64,000 bases of DNA from Campylobacter concisus (GTDB taxonomy: Bacteria; Campylobacterota; Campylobacteria; Campylobacterales; Campylobacteraceae), in contig NZ_CP012541.1 of assembly GCF_001298465.1 (NCBI RefSeq), positions 744,001-808,000 on the forward strand, given 5' to 3'. The notes beneath the pieces were generated by a model that worked only from the letters and a program-made list of their open reading frames with translations, was not told the origin of the DNA and searched no databases. This document shows positions 10,140 to 18,677 of the stretch, in pieces (the first letter of the stretch is position 1; each line of letters opens with the position of its first letter). The position numbers and the translations under genes were made by a program.

Positions 10140-10874
10140 ATGTCTGGAGTCCTGTTTTTACTGATATTAGGCGGTGCGATATTTCTCTTTATGAATGTCC
10201 AAATAGGTAGTAACCGCAAGAAACAAGCAAATGTAGATGAGGCTAAATTTCTAGTCTCACTGCTTGCAAAAGTAGCTAAAAGTGACGGCAGAGTTAGCGA
10301 GCTAGAGGCCAGGCTGATCACTCAAGTGCTAGATGATCTAAGCCAGAAAGTTAGCGGCGTTAGCGGTGTGCGTGAGTATCTAAAAGATGTCTATAATAGT
10401 CAAAAAGAGAATGTAGATAACGCCTATGAAACCGCTAGAAACTATAAGCGTGCGTTTAATCTAAACTACGATACATGTGTCGCTAGGCTCACGTTTTTTC
10501 TAAATTTAGCCTACATCGATGGAGATTTTAATAAAAATGAGCAAGATGTTATAAGAAATATCGCTTATGGATTTGGCATTGATAAAGAAACGCTTGATGA
10601 GATCATCTTTAAATTTGATAGCTTTTATGGCTCAAGATTTGAGGCAAATCCCGATGAAATGGTCCAAGAAAAAGATGCATTTGAGGTTTTAGGGCTTAGC
10701 AAAAATGCAAGCTTTGATGAGGTAAAGCTTCGTTATAAAGAGCTTGTAAGGCAGTATCATCCCGACATTTTAATGGGTAGAGGCGAGAGTAAAGAGGTGA
10801 TCGAGCGCTCAACTAAAAAGCTTCAGGAGATAAACGAGGCTTATGGGCGATTAAAAGAGAAATTTGGAGTTTAG
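10140..10874 (+). CDS. DjlA-like co-chaperone, TerB plus J domain
   Basis: 244 residues. One membrane helix at the N-terminus (residues ~3-20), a TerB-like helical domain (~40-165, KVAKSDGRVSELEA and YIDGDFNKNEQDVI acidic helices) and a C-terminal J domain with H207-P-D209 in YHPDILMG. This is the layout of DjlA, a membrane-anchored DnaK co-chaperone. The distinct CbpA-type co-chaperone is encoded at 37002-37898. Next gene begins immediately after its stop. Confidence 0.85.
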   Translation: MSGVLFLLILGGAIFLFMNVQIGSNRKKQANVDEAKFLVSLLAKVAKSDGRVSELEARLITQVLDDLSQKVSGVSGVREYLKDVYNSQKENVDNAYETARNYKRAFNLNYDTCVARLTFFLNLAYIDGDFNKNEQDVIRNIAYGFGIDKETLDEIIFKFDSFYGSRFEANPDEMVQEKDAFEVLGLSKNASFDEVKLRYKELVRQYHPDILMGRGESKEVIERSTKKLQEINEAYGRLKEKFGV

Positions 10875-11447
10875 ATGAAGAAATTTATTATTTTGCTGCT
10901 AGCAGTGGCTGGCTTTTGTAATGATTTTAAAGTGGTAAATATCGATGGAAAAGAGATAAAATTTAAGCTTACGCAAAGCGAGCTTTATCAAGATCAAAGA
11001 TTAGTCATCAGCAACTACGATGTTAAAGATAGCAATGTGAGCATAATATTTGTCGACAAAGATGGCAACAAGAGCGACATTATGTCAGTTCAAGCAAAAA
11101 AATTAAATGAAATTAGTGAGTATATCTTTTCGTATGATCGCGGCATAAAGGTGATGAAATTTAGCTCGAAAAAGCCGATATGCGAGGCGCTTGAGAAAGA
11201 GGAGCCTATAAATTTAAGCGTATTAGATGCGAGATATTTTGACGGCAATCAAATTTCAAGCTATGCCTTTAGCGTTGATATTGTTGGTCAAAAGCGTGAA
11301 AACTTTGTAGAGAGAAAAGACTATTATATAGATGCAGCTGCAAATGTTATGGTTACGCTAGAAGCCTTATCGATAAAGAATATCGCAAAAGATATAAAAA
11401 TGGGGCAGCTTCTGCTTGCAAAAGGTATGTGTTTAACAAAAAGATAA
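10875..11447 (+). CDS. Secreted protein of unknown function
   Basis: 190 residues with a signal peptide (MKKFIILLLAVAGFCNDF, cleavage near residue 16). The mature part alternates beta-strand-like segments with charged turns, and has two later cysteines (in KPICEALE and KGMCLTKR) that could form a periplasmic disulfide. No family recognised. Starts 0 nt after the J-domain gene and lies 21 nt before purH, so it is likely part of the purL-purH transcript. Confidence 0.7.
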   Translation: MKKFIILLLAVAGFCNDFKVVNIDGKEIKFKLTQSELYQDQRLVISNYDVKDSNVSIIFVDKDGNKSDIMSVQAKKLNEISEYIFSYDRGIKVMKFSSKKPICEALEKEEPINLSVLDARYFDGNQISSYAFSVDIVGQKRENFVERKDYYIDAAANVMVTLEALSIKNIAKDIKMGQLLLAKGMCLTKR

Positions 11448-11468
11448 AAATTTAATAAAGGAGAAAAA

Positions 11469-13001
11469 ATGAGAGCATTGCTTAGCGTTAGCGATAAAGA
11501 GGGCATTGTAGAGTTTGCAAAGGGGCTAGAAGAGCTTGGCTGGCAGATACTTTCAACTGGTGGCACCTATAAACTTTTAAAGGCTGAGGGCGTCAAAGCC
11601 ACTGAGGTTAGCGAATTTACGTCGTCGCCTGAGATGTTTGAAGGCAGGGTAAAGACGCTTCATCCAAAGATACATGGCGGTATCTTACACAAACGTGACG
11701 ACGCTACACATGTGGCTCAGGCAAAAGAGCATGGCATCGAGGGTATAGACCTAGTTTGCGTAAATTTATATCCATTTAAAGAGACTACCATCAGGACTGA
11801 TGACTTTGCTGAGATCATCGAAAATATCGACATTGGTGGCCCAGCTATGGTAAGAAGTGCAGCTAAAAATTTTAAAGACGTAATTATAGTTACAAGCGTG
11901 CTTGATTATGATGAAATTTTAAAGCGCCTAAAAGAGAAAAGCGATGATTTTGAGTTTAGAAGATCGCTGATGATAAAGGCATTCGAGCATACAGCGGCAT
12001 ATGATAGCATGATCGCAAACTATATGAATGATAGATTTAATGGCGGTTTTGGCGATGCTAGATTTATCGTGGGAAGCAAGGTTTTTGACACAAGATACGG
12101 AGAAAATCCACACCAAAAAGGCGCACTTTATGAGTTTGATTATTTCTTCACAAACAACTTTAGAGCCTTAAAAGGTGAGGCAAGTTTCAATAATATGACC
12201 GATATAAATGGCGCATTGATGCTTGCAACTAGCTTTGATGATTCTCCAGCTGTGGCTATCATCAAGCACGCTAATCCTTGCGGCTTTGCGGTAAAAGATA
12301 CATTGCTTGAGAGCTACGAGGCTGCGCTTAAATGCGATCCGATCTCAGCTTACGGCGGTGTAGTCGCGATAAATGGCACACTTGATGAGAAGCTAGCTAA
12401 AAAGATAAATGAAATTTACGTTGAGGTAATAATTGCTGCAAATGTTGATGAAGCAGCTCTTAAGGTGTTTGAAGCTAAAAAGCGCATCAAAATTTTCACT
12501 CAAGATAATAAATTTTTAGTTCGCTCAAATGATAAATTTGACTTTAAGCACGTTGATGGCGGATTTGTATTTCAAGAAAGAGACTATGTAAAAGACGAAG
12601 AGCTTGAAAATATGAAGCAAATGAGCAAGAAATTTGCAACTGGTAGCGAGCTAAAAGACGCTCAGATCGCTTGGAAAGTGGCTGCGCTAACGAAGAGCAA
12701 CTGCGTAGTTTATGTAAAAGATGGCGCTATGGTAGCTATTGGCATGGGTATGACAAGCCGCGTTGATGCTGCTCGTGCAGCCGTGGCAAAGGCAAAAGAA
12801 CTAAAGATCGATCTAAACGGTTGCGTACTTGCAAGCGAAGCGTTCTTTCCGTTTAGAGATAGTATCGATATCGCTAGTAAGGTCGGCGTAAAATGCGTCA
12901 TCGAGCCAGGTGGTAGCATCAGAGATGATGAGGTGATAGAGGCTGCCAATGAGCATGGCATGTCACTATACTTCACTGGCGTTAGACACTTTTTACACTA
13001 A
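11469..13001 (+). CDS. purH: Bifunctional AICAR transformylase/IMP cyclohydrolase
   Basis: 510 residues, the usual PurH length. N-terminal MGS-like IMP cyclohydrolase domain ([36 protein letters not shown]) and C-terminal AICAR transformylase domain ([11 protein letters not shown], with the KH pair needed for formyl transfer, and ending VRHFLH). Performs the last two steps to IMP. Preceded by an AAGGAG site; followed by a GC-rich terminator. Confidence 0.98.
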   Translation: MRALLSVSDKEGIVEFAKGLEELGWQILSTGGTYKLLKAEGVKATEVSEFTSSPEMFEGRVKTLHPKIHGGILHKRDDATHVAQAKEHGIEGIDLVCVNLYPFKETTIRTDDFAEIIENIDIGGPAMVRSAAKNFKDVIIVTSVLDYDEILKRLKEKSDDFEFRRSLMIKAFEHTAAYDSMIANYMNDRFNGGFGDARFIVGSKVFDTRYGENPHQKGALYEFDYFFTNNFRALKGEASFNNMTDINGALMLATSFDDSPAVAIIKHANPCGFAVKDTLLESYEAALKCDPISAYGGVVAINGTLDEKLAKKINEIYVEVIIAANVDEAALKVFEAKKRIKIFTQDNKFLVRSNDKFDFKHVDGGFVFQERDYVKDEELENMKQMSKKFATGSELKDAQIAWKVAALTKSNCVVYVKDGAMVAIGMGMTSRVDAARAAVAKAKELKIDLNGCVLASEAFFPFRDSIDIASKVGVKCVIEPGGSIRDDEVIEAANEHGMSLYFTGVRHFLH

Positions 13002-13006
13002 AATTT

Positions 13007-13028
13007 AGGGGCGCTTGCCCCTTTCTTC
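13007..13028 (+). terminator. Terminator after purH
   Basis: Stem AGGGGC / GCCCCT (13007-13012 and 13017-13022) with a GCTT loop, followed by TTCTT. Compact GC-rich stem just after the purH stop. Confidence 0.8.
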
Positions 13029-13051
13029 ACACTTTATAACTTTAATTTTCG

Positions 13052-13057
13052 TATAAT
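13052..13057 (+). promoter_or_regulatory. -10 box of msrAB promoter
   Basis: TATAAT 25 nt before the ATG, downstream of the purH terminator; ribosome-binding site AAAGGAGAT follows. Confidence 0.6.
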
Positions 13058-13081
13058 CTTTCAAAAACGAAAGGAGATAGA

Positions 13082-14122
13082 ATGAAAAATATCTTAAAAT
13101 TTATCTTAATGGCGGCAGTGTTTTTTGGTCTAAATTTGATGGCAAAAGATGAGCTTATAAAGGAGCAGACGATGGCAGGGCAAAATTTAAAAGAAATTTA
13201 TCTAGCAGGCGGTTGCTTTTGGGGTATGCAGGGGTATTTTAAAAAGATATTTGGCGTAGTGGATACAAAGGTAGGCTACGCAAATGGCAAGAGCGAAAAT
13301 ACTAGCTACCGCGAGCTTCATGAGAGCGATCATGCTGAGACACTTTATGTAAAATACGACGAAAATAGAGTCGCTTTGGCTGAAATTTTGGCTCACTTTT
13401 TTAGAGTGATCGACCCGACATCGCTAAATAAACAAGGCAATGACGTCGGTAGGCAGTATAGAAGCGGAATTTACTATGTGAGCGAAAGTGATCTGCCAAC
13501 GATAGAGAGCTTTATGAAAATAGAGCAAAAGAAATTTAAAGATAAGATCGTGGTTGAGGTAGCGCCACTTAAAAATTTCGTCTTAGGTGAGGAGTATCAT
13601 CAAGATTATCTTGATAAAAATCCTTTTGGATATTGTCACATCGATCTAGGTTTAGCCGATAAACCGCTTTACGATGAGGCGAAATTTAAACCGCTTAGTA
13701 AAGATGAGCTAAAGAAAAATTTAAGTAGCGAGCAGTATGCCGTGACGCAAGAAGCAGCGACTGAGAGGCCGTTTAGCAGCGAGTATGATAAATTTGATCA
13801 AAAAGGCATTTATGTAGATATAACGAGTGGAAAGCCACTTTTCTCAAGTGCAGATAAATTTGATGCAGGATGTGGTTGGCCAAGCTTTACAAAGCCTATC
13901 ACGACAACAGCTCTTTCATATAAGGAGGACAACTCTTTTATGATGAAAAGGGTCGAAGTTAAGTCTCAAAATAGTGACGCGCACCTTGGGCATGTTTTTG
14001 ACGATGGCCCAAGCGATAAGGGTGGGCTAAGATATTGCATAAACGGTGCGAGCCTTAAATTTATACCGCTTGAAGATATGGCAAGACTAGGGTATGAGGA
14101 ATTTATACCTTATGTAAAATAG
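13082..14122 (+). CDS. msrAB: Exported methionine sulfoxide reductase MsrA-MsrB fusion
   Basis: 346 residues. Signal peptide at 1-21 ([15 protein letters not shown]), so it repairs oxidised methionines in the periplasm. MsrA domain ~38-190 with the GGCFWG active site (C45) and the EYHQDYL segment. MsrB domain ~215-346 with CGWPSF (C264, resolving position) and catalytic C319 in RYCINGA. The zinc-binding CxxC of other MsrBs is absent: the equivalent place reads ITSGKPLF. The two domains reduce S- and R-sulfoxides respectively. Single-gene unit with its own promoter. Confidence 0.96.
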   Translation: MKNILKFILMAAVFFGLNLMAKDELIKEQTMAGQNLKEIYLAGGCFWGMQGYFKKIFGVVDTKVGYANGKSENTSYRELHESDHAETLYVKYDENRVALAEILAHFFRVIDPTSLNKQGNDVGRQYRSGIYYVSESDLPTIESFMKIEQKKFKDKIVVEVAPLKNFVLGEEYHQDYLDKNPFGYCHIDLGLADKPLYDEAKFKPLSKDELKKNLSSEQYAVTQEAATERPFSSEYDKFDQKGIYVDITSGKPLFSSADKFDAGCGWPSFTKPITTTALSYKEDNSFMMKRVEVKSQNSDAHLGHVFDDGPSDKGGLRYCINGASLKFIPLEDMARLGYEEFIPYVK

Positions 14123-14165
14123 CTTTTGTTGAAGCAAATCAATAGTTTGAAAAGTTTAATCAGAG

Positions 14166-14171
14166 TATAAT
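14166..14171 (+). promoter_or_regulatory. -10 box upstream of the DUF2249 gene
   Basis: TATAAT in AGAGTATAATTCTCC, 24 nt before the ATG, with AAAAGGAG just before the start. Confidence 0.6.
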
Positions 14172-14195
14172 TCTCCAAAATTAAAAGGAGAAAAA

Positions 14196-14534
14196 ATGAG
14201 CGATTTTTTCAAAAATGCGGAGCAGTTTAATGTCGATGGTGCAACCGTGCCATTTTATAAATTTAATGAAAATGGTGTAAATTTTGTTGGCTTTGACTCA
14301 CGTCCTTGCGTGCCGCCAGAGCCAATGGTCAATGCATTAATCGCTATTAAATTTGCTGATAAAAACACAAAAATTATGATGCTAAATCATAAATTTCCAG
14401 CTGGTCTTATACCAAAGATAGATAAGAGCTTTGATATAGAGCGTGAAGATATAGATGGTGGGGCTGTAAAGATGATTTTTAGCCTAAAAGACGGTGCAAA
14501 CATAGAAGACGTAGATATGAGTCTTTGCCACTAA
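14196..14534 (+). CDS. DUF2249-like small cytoplasmic protein
   Basis: 112 residues, no signal peptide or membrane helix. The pattern FDSRPCVPPEPMVNALIAI ... LNHKFPAGLIPKI ... IDGGAVKMIF fits the DUF2249 (TusA/SirA-like fold) domain, which in other bacteria often accompanies hemerythrin, NnrS and nitrogen-oxide genes. Two cysteines (C38 region and the C-terminal CH). Its stop is separated by 1 nt from the membrane protein gene, making a three-gene unit with the DUF59 gene. Function not known; redox or metal-related role is inference from neighbours. Confidence 0.65.
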   Translation: MSDFFKNAEQFNVDGATVPFYKFNENGVNFVGFDSRPCVPPEPMVNALIAIKFADKNTKIMMLNHKFPAGLIPKIDKSFDIEREDIDGGAVKMIFSLKDGANIEDVDMSLCH

Positions 14535-14535
14535 G

Positions 14536-15726
14536 ATGCTTTTAAATACTTACGCACCACCATTTAAGTTAGTTGGTGGATATTTTATTGCTGGAATTTT
14601 CTTTTTAGCATTAAGTGTGCCGGCATTTTTTTATACAGATTTTGATGCGATTAGATCGCTAAATACAGCTGGTTTTTTGCATATATTTTTTGTTGGTTTT
14701 GTTATGAGCATTATCATCGGAGCACTTTATCAGCTAACCTCAGTCATCTTAGAAAAGCCATTTTTTACAGCAAAAGGTGCTATTTTAAATTTGGCTATTT
14801 TTTGTCTATCATTGCTGGGCATGTGCTACGGGATGTTATTTGCTGAGACTAAAATTTTACAAATTAGTGGAGTTTTGCTTTTTTGCTCGCTTGCTTTTTT
14901 TGCTACGACTTATGCATTAAGCTTTATGGATAATGAAAAAAAGAGCTTTGCGACCTTTGCACTTTTTGTTTCAGCTATCTTTTTGGTAATTGGAATAACG
15001 CTTGGTTTTTGCTTGCTTATGATACTTAGTGGCACGCTGATGCTTGATTTTGAGATGACACTAAAATTTCACGTTTATTTTGTACTGGGATTTGTGTTTC
15101 TTGTGATACTTGGAGCTGCTAGTGTACTCTTACCTATGTTTGCACTAGCTCATGATCTAAAATTTACACTTAGTAAAGCCTCACTAGCATGTTATATTTT
15201 GGGTGGTATCTTACTAGCTTTTAATGAAAATTTGTCTGTTTTGTCAATATGTGTGGCAGCTTTACTTTTTATAGCTCAAGCACTTTATATTTTAAAAAAA
15301 CGCGTTAGAAAGGCGTATGATTACTGGAATGTAAATATCGTACTTTCGTTGGTTGCTTTGCTTGGTGCTACTGTTTTTATAGCTTTAGGCAAATTAAATT
15401 TAGCTGCATATTTTTTAATATATGGCTTTTTGTTTGCTTTTATCGTAGCTCATCTTTACAAGATCGCACCATTTCTAATATGGTATCACTACGTAGCACC
15501 TTTTGTCGGAAAGGTAAAAGTGCCACTTCTTGATGCCATGATACTAAAAAAGATAGCTTATTTTGGTATAGCTTTTAATGTTATCTCGCTTCTTTGCTAT
15601 CTTCTCTCAACTTGCTTTGAACTAGAAATTTTAGTGCAAGCTAGTATGATGTTTATAGCTCTTAGTATAGTTTTGCTATCGATAAATATAATAAATATTT
15701 TTAGATTTACTGGTTTTAAAGGATAA
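14536..15726 (+). CDS. Polytopic membrane protein, NnrS/heme-copper-oxidase-like
   Basis: 396 residues with about 11-12 membrane helices filling nearly the whole chain. Histidines sit in helices or at their ends: FLHIFFVGF (~48), KFHVYFVLGF (~178), AHDLKF (~205), AHLYKIAPFLIWYHYVAPF (~300-318). The last motif and the spacing resemble cofactor-binding regions of heme-copper oxidase subunit I and NnrS relatives, so heme binding is plausible but unproven. Starts 1 nt after the DUF2249 gene and is followed 3 nt later by the DUF59 gene. No other oxidase subunit is nearby. Confidence 0.6.
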   Translation: MLLNTYAPPFKLVGGYFIAGIFFLALSVPAFFYTDFDAIRSLNTAGFLHIFFVGFVMSIIIGALYQLTSVILEKPFFTAKGAILNLAIFCLSLLGMCYGMLFAETKILQISGVLLFCSLAFFATTYALSFMDNEKKSFATFALFVSAIFLVIGITLGFCLLMILSGTLMLDFEMTLKFHVYFVLGFVFLVILGAASVLLPMFALAHDLKFTLSKASLACYILGGILLAFNENLSVLSICVAALLFIAQALYILKKRVRKAYDYWNVNIVLSLVALLGATVFIALGKLNLAAYFLIYGFLFAFIVAHLYKIAPFLIWYHYVAPFVGKVKVPLLDAMILKKIAYFGIAFNVISLLCYLLSTCFELEILVQASMMFIALSIVLLSINIINIFRFTGFKG

Positions 15727-15729
15727 AAA

Positions 15730-16023
15730 ATGAAAGAAAAAATTTATAACGCGCTGTCAAATATCGTTGATCCAGAAGTTGGCTTTGATATCGTTTCGCT
15801 CGGACTTATATATGATGCGAGCTGCGATGAGAATGGAAAAGCAAAAGTTACTATGACGCTTTCAACCAAATCTTGCCCACTGCACGAAATGATACTTGGC
15901 TGGGTAGAAACTGCCGTGCTCGATATAGAAGGTGTCAAAGAGTGTGAGATCGATCTTGTCTGGGAGCCTGAGTGGAATATACAAATGGCAAGCGATTTTG
16001 TAAAAGCACAACTTGGAGTTTAA
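15730..16023 (+). CDS. DUF59/MIP18-family Fe-S assembly factor
   Basis: 97 residues. IYNALSNIVDPEVGFDIVSLGLI is the hallmark of the MIP18/PaaD/SufT family, followed by LSTKSCPLHEMI with the conserved Cys and a C-terminal EPEWNIQM. Such proteins help load Fe-S clusters onto client proteins. Third gene of the DUF2249-membrane protein-DUF59 unit. Which client it serves here is unknown. Confidence 0.85.
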   Translation: MKEKIYNALSNIVDPEVGFDIVSLGLIYDASCDENGKAKVTMTLSTKSCPLHEMILGWVETAVLDIEGVKECEIDLVWEPEWNIQMASDFVKAQLGV

Positions 16024-16043
16024 ATTTTAAGTTTTTAGATTTG

Positions 16044-16065
16044 CTAGAGAGCAAAAGCTCTCTAG
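16044..16065. terminator. Hairpin between DUF59 gene and ftsZ
   Basis: Perfect 9-bp stem CTAGAGAGC / GCTCTCTAG with an AAAA loop, between convergent genes. Flanks are A/T-rich on both sides, so it may terminate both directions; the T tracts are weak. Confidence 0.6.
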
Positions 16066-16089
16066 AAATTTTAAGGAGTTTGTTTTTTA

Positions 16090-17229
16090 TTAGTCCATTT
16101 GATGGCGCATAAATGATGGCACATCAAGTTGTGACATATAGTCTTCGTCATATCCACCACTAACTTTTTTAAGTCTTAATATACGCTCTTTTTTTATAAT
16201 ATCGTTTGCATTAGAAGTTTGTATTTCATCTTTTTTTTCAGCTTCTTTTTGTGAGCTTTGAAAACCTGTTGCTATTATTGTAACTTCAACTTTATTGTCT
16301 TCTATTTTGTCATCAGTTGTTGTACCAAATATAATTTCAGCATCTTCATCCGCTGCCTCATGAATAATACTCATCGCATTATTGATATCAGCTAGTGGGC
16401 AACTAGGGCTTATTCTAAAATGAACTAAAATACCAAATGCACCATTTATTGTCATGTTATCAAGAAGTGGTGATTGTATAGCATTTTTTATAGCTTCTTG
16501 CGCTGCATCCTCGCCACTTGCTTCGCCAACACCCATTAAAGCTAGTCCTCTATGGCTCATAATCGTTCTAACATCTGCAAAGTCTAGATTTATGTCGCTT
16601 TTTCCTGAGTCAAGTACGATCGTACTCATACCATTGACGGCTCTTGCAAGTACTTCATCAACCATTTCAAAGCTTTCTTTTATGCCAGCATTTTTATCAA
16701 TTAATGTTAGGAGTTTATCGTTTGGAATGACTACAATAGAATCGCTTTCTTTTCTAAGTTCTTCAAGGCCGCAATCAGCCAATTTTCTACGTTTTTTTCC
16801 TTCAAACATAAAAGGCATAGTAACAACTGCAACTGTTAGCGCACCAATGTCTTTTGCAGCTTGAGCAACTACTGGAGCTGCGCCTGTACCAGTTCCACCA
16901 CCAAGTCCTGTACCAATGAAAACTATATCTGATGTCTCAAGTGCACTTTTTACTTCATCGTAGCTCTCTTCAGCAGCAGCTTTTCCTATTTCAGGTCTCA
17001 TGCCTGCACCTAGGCCCTTTGTTGTTTTCTCGCCTAGTTGAATTTTTGTATGTGCAAGAGAATTTTCAAGAGCCTTAGCATCTGTATTAGCAACAATAAG
17101 ATCTATATTTAAATTTGGATTAACTCTTATTATGTGGTTGACCATATTGCCACCACCTCCACCTACACCTACGACCTTTATCTTTGCACCATAGATGCTT
17201 TTATTTTCTTCTACTGTGAAGCTACTCAT
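16090..17229 (-). CDS. ftsZ: Cell division protein FtsZ
   Basis: 379 residues. Tubulin-like GTPase: KVVGVGGGGGNMVNHI at the N-terminus, the GTP-binding GGGTGTGAAP signature near residue 105, then the T7-loop region (NLDFADVRTIM). A variable linker from ~320 leads to the conserved C-terminal peptide LDVPSFMR that binds FtsA. Forms the division ring. Lies 14 nt after ftsA in the ppiD-ftsA-ftsZ operon; a terminator hairpin follows. Confidence 0.99.
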   Translation of the reverse strand: MSSFTVEENKSIYGAKIKVVGVGGGGGNMVNHIIRVNPNLNIDLIVANTDAKALENSLAHTKIQLGEKTTKGLGAGMRPEIGKAAAEESYDEVKSALETSDIVFIGTGLGGGTGTGAAPVVAQAAKDIGALTVAVVTMPFMFEGKKRRKLADCGLEELRKESDSIVVIPNDKLLTLIDKNAGIKESFEMVDEVLARAVNGMSTIVLDSGKSDINLDFADVRTIMSHRGLALMGVGEASGEDAAQEAIKNAIQSPLLDNMTINGAFGILVHFRISPSCPLADINNAMSIIHEAADEDAEIIFGTTTDDKIEDNKVEVTIIATGFQSSQKEAEKKDEIQTSNANDIIKKERILRLKKVSGGYDEDYMSQLDVPSFMRHQMD

Positions 17230-17243
17230 TTTTGAAATTCTCC

Positions 17244-18671
17244 TTAAAATAATTGTGTAATACTATACCAAAATTTTGCAAAAGCATTTGGCTTTTTTTC
17301 TTGTTTGCTAATATCTGCAATATTGGCAAGCTCTTCTTTGTTTTTTGATTTATTTGCTATCTCTAATTCAAAATCTTTATCAGAAAAACTATCCTCTTTT
17401 TCATTTGGATCCTGCACCTCTTGTCCAAAATTTTGTACGTTTTCTTCTTCTACAAAAACATTTCTAAAATTTGCTTTCGGTTTTGAGGCTATTTCCCCTT
17501 GGTATCTCATTTTTTTCTCAGAATCAATCTCGTATGGGCTAAAGTTGCCAGCACCATACAAACAAAGCCCTATAGCACAAGAATTTGCTGGATCTCTTAA
17601 AATTTCAAATAATCCATCCATCTCTTTTGGTTTTGCTATACGAACTGGCATTTTGTCAAATATCGCGGATGCAAGATCTCTAATACCTTCTAACTTAGTC
17701 ATACCACCAGTAAGTATTATTCCAGCACCAATGCTATCTTTATAGCCGCTATCTTCTAGCATTTTAGCAAGTACCATAAGGGTTTCTTCTGCTCTGGCAT
17801 ATATAACATTTGATATTATGTCTAGTGAAACTTCGTGGCTTTTTGTTTCATCTCCAAGGATCGGGAGCTCTATTAGATCAACTGACTTATTTATTAAAGC
17901 GCCATAGCCTAATTTTATCTCTTCTGCCTTTGGAAGTGGTGTATGCAGAGCCATAGAAAGATCATTTGTAATGTTTGCTGAGCCAACAGGTAAAAATTCA
18001 TTGTATCTTATAGAATTTCCAGAATGCACTACAAGATTACAAGTAGCACCACCCATATCAACAAGTGCAGCACCAAGCTCTTTCTCATCTTTTGTTAATG
18101 TTGCTATCGCAGAAGCATATCCTGAAAGGACTATGTTATCTAGTTGAACACCTGCTAAATTTACGGCTTTTCTTAGGTTGCTAATAGATGACTTTTGTAC
18201 TGTAACAATATGTGTTTGAACTTCTAGCCTGCTACCATTCATGCCTATTGGATCTTCAATATGTTCTTGTCCATCTACTTTAAAATTGTAAGGAAGAACA
18301 TGTAGCTTTTCATACTCATGAGGTATATCAGCTGTATGATCGGCCATTTGCATAGCACGTTCGATCTCTTTTATACCTATTTCATGATTTGGTATATTTA
18401 CTACACCACTACTGTCAACGCTTTTTGTATACGCACCAGAAATAGAAACTATGACTTTTTCATAGCGTGTTCCTGCAACTCTTTGTGCTTCTATTAATGC
18501 ATTTTTTATTGACTTTGCAGCTTGCTCAATATTGGTTATAACACCTTTTCTTATTCCTTGTGTTTTTTCAGTTCCAATTCCAATTATCTTAATACCATTT
18601 TCATCATGTTGTGCTATTACTGCACAAATCTGGAAAGAGCCGATATCTATACCTAAAATTTTTGTACTCAA
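17244..18671 (-). CDS. ftsA: Cell division protein FtsA
   Basis: 475 residues. Actin-like ATPase: ILGIDIGSFQICAVIAQ phosphate-1 loop, LVDMGGATCNLVV phosphate-2, and IILTGGMTKLEG near residue 325. Region ~385-455 is an acidic, low-complexity extension longer than in E. coli FtsA (420 residues). It ends in an amphipathic helix (NAFAKFWYSITQLF) suited to membrane targeting. Tethers FtsZ to the membrane. Between ppiD (6 nt) and ftsZ. Confidence 0.98.
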   Translation of the reverse strand: MSTKILGIDIGSFQICAVIAQHDENGIKIIGIGTEKTQGIRKGVITNIEQAAKSIKNALIEAQRVAGTRYEKVIVSISGAYTKSVDSSGVVNIPNHEIGIKEIERAMQMADHTADIPHEYEKLHVLPYNFKVDGQEHIEDPIGMNGSRLEVQTHIVTVQKSSISNLRKAVNLAGVQLDNIVLSGYASAIATLTKDEKELGAALVDMGGATCNLVVHSGNSIRYNEFLPVGSANITNDLSMALHTPLPKAEEIKLGYGALINKSVDLIELPILGDETKSHEVSLDIISNVIYARAEETLMVLAKMLEDSGYKDSIGAGIILTGGMTKLEGIRDLASAIFDKMPVRIAKPKEMDGLFEILRDPANSCAIGLCLYGAGNFSPYEIDSEKKMRYQGEIASKPKANFRNVFVEEENVQNFGQEVQDPNEKEDSFSDKDFELEIANKSKNKEELANIADISKQEKKPNAFAKFWYSITQLF

Positions 18672-18677
18672 GATAAA

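Noticed and set aside
13200..13215. Selenocysteine-type MsrA site
   Set aside because: The active site codon is TGC (Cys), not TGA.
16454..16864. 136-codon open frame on the plus strand opposite ftsZ
   Set aside because: Ser/Ala-rich mirror of ftsZ codons; ftsZ is fully conserved on the other strand and no ribosome site is present.
17305..17745. 146-codon open frame opposite ftsA
   Set aside because: Antisense shadow of the FtsA C-terminal region, low-complexity Ser/Phe/Ile composition.
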